From Rikenella microfusus (GTDB taxonomy: Bacteria; Bacteroidota; Bacteroidia; Bacteroidales; SZUA-534), in contig DYQV01000123.1 of NCBI GenBank assembly GCA_020719105.1, positions 1-6,982 of the forward strand: DNA of 6,982 nt, written 5' to 3'. Within the stretch, counting starts at the first letter, position 1; the number at the start of each line of letters is the position of its first letter. The position numbers and the translations under genes were made by a program. The notes under the pieces were generated by a model. That model was given only the letters and a program-made list of their open reading frames with translations, was not told where the DNA came from and searched no databases. Shown piece by piece: positions 6,902-6,982 of this stretch.

Positions 6902-6982
6902 TATTGAAATTATTACTGGTTTCTGAATTAATACTGATTACTATGCACTAAAAAAAGCTATTTACTACGTCTTATTAATTCA

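Overview
This AT-rich window reads as chromosomal DNA of an anaerobic, fermentative member of the Bacteroidetes, most likely Bacteroidales or a relative. Three things point there: the character of the proteins, the absence of Shine-Dalgarno sites at most starts, and a Bacteroidetes-style dispersed repeat. The phylum call is inference. No phage, plasmid, CRISPR, tRNA or rRNA signal was seen.

Layout. Positions 1-168 hold an imperfect inverted repeat at the left edge and AT-rich leader DNA. Positions 169-2286 (+) encode a 705-residue membrane HD-domain phosphohydrolase of the PgpH (7TM-HD) type, expected to hydrolyse c-di-AMP. After a 225-bp gap, 2512-6053 (+) is a three-gene cluster, hydC-hydB-hydA. 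It encodes a NuoE-like [2Fe-2S] subunit, a short NuoF-like flavin/NADH subunit and a multi-cluster [FeFe] hydrogenase. Positions 6076-6244 form a 169-bp foldback (MITE-like) repeat between convergent genes. Positions 6245-6901 (-) encode a small NAD(P)-binding atypical SDR protein of the TIP30/NmrA type. The last 81 bp is AT-rich upstream DNA of that gene.

How the genes work together. HydC, HydB and HydA should form one soluble complex. Electrons from NADH would pass through FMN and the [4Fe-4S] cluster of HydB and the [2Fe-2S] cluster of HydC, then along the ferredoxin-like clusters of HydA to the H-cluster, where protons become H2. The reverse direction is also possible. HydB (393 aa) lacks both the N-terminal [2Fe-2S] domain and the C-terminal 2x[4Fe-4S] domain of well-studied electron-bifurcating HydB proteins. 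HydA lacks a C-terminal extra cluster domain. This favours a simple NADH-dependent, ferredoxin-independent hydrogenase over a bifurcating one. The PgpH-like and SDR genes look like unrelated neighbours.

Most interesting points: the minimal HydB architecture; a Ser at the usual H-cluster cysteine-ligand position of the L1 motif (TSCSPGW), with a new Cys 21 residues later; and the foldback repeat that ends exactly at the stop codon of the SDR gene. The hydrogenase belongs to a known family, so I do not claim a wholly new system.
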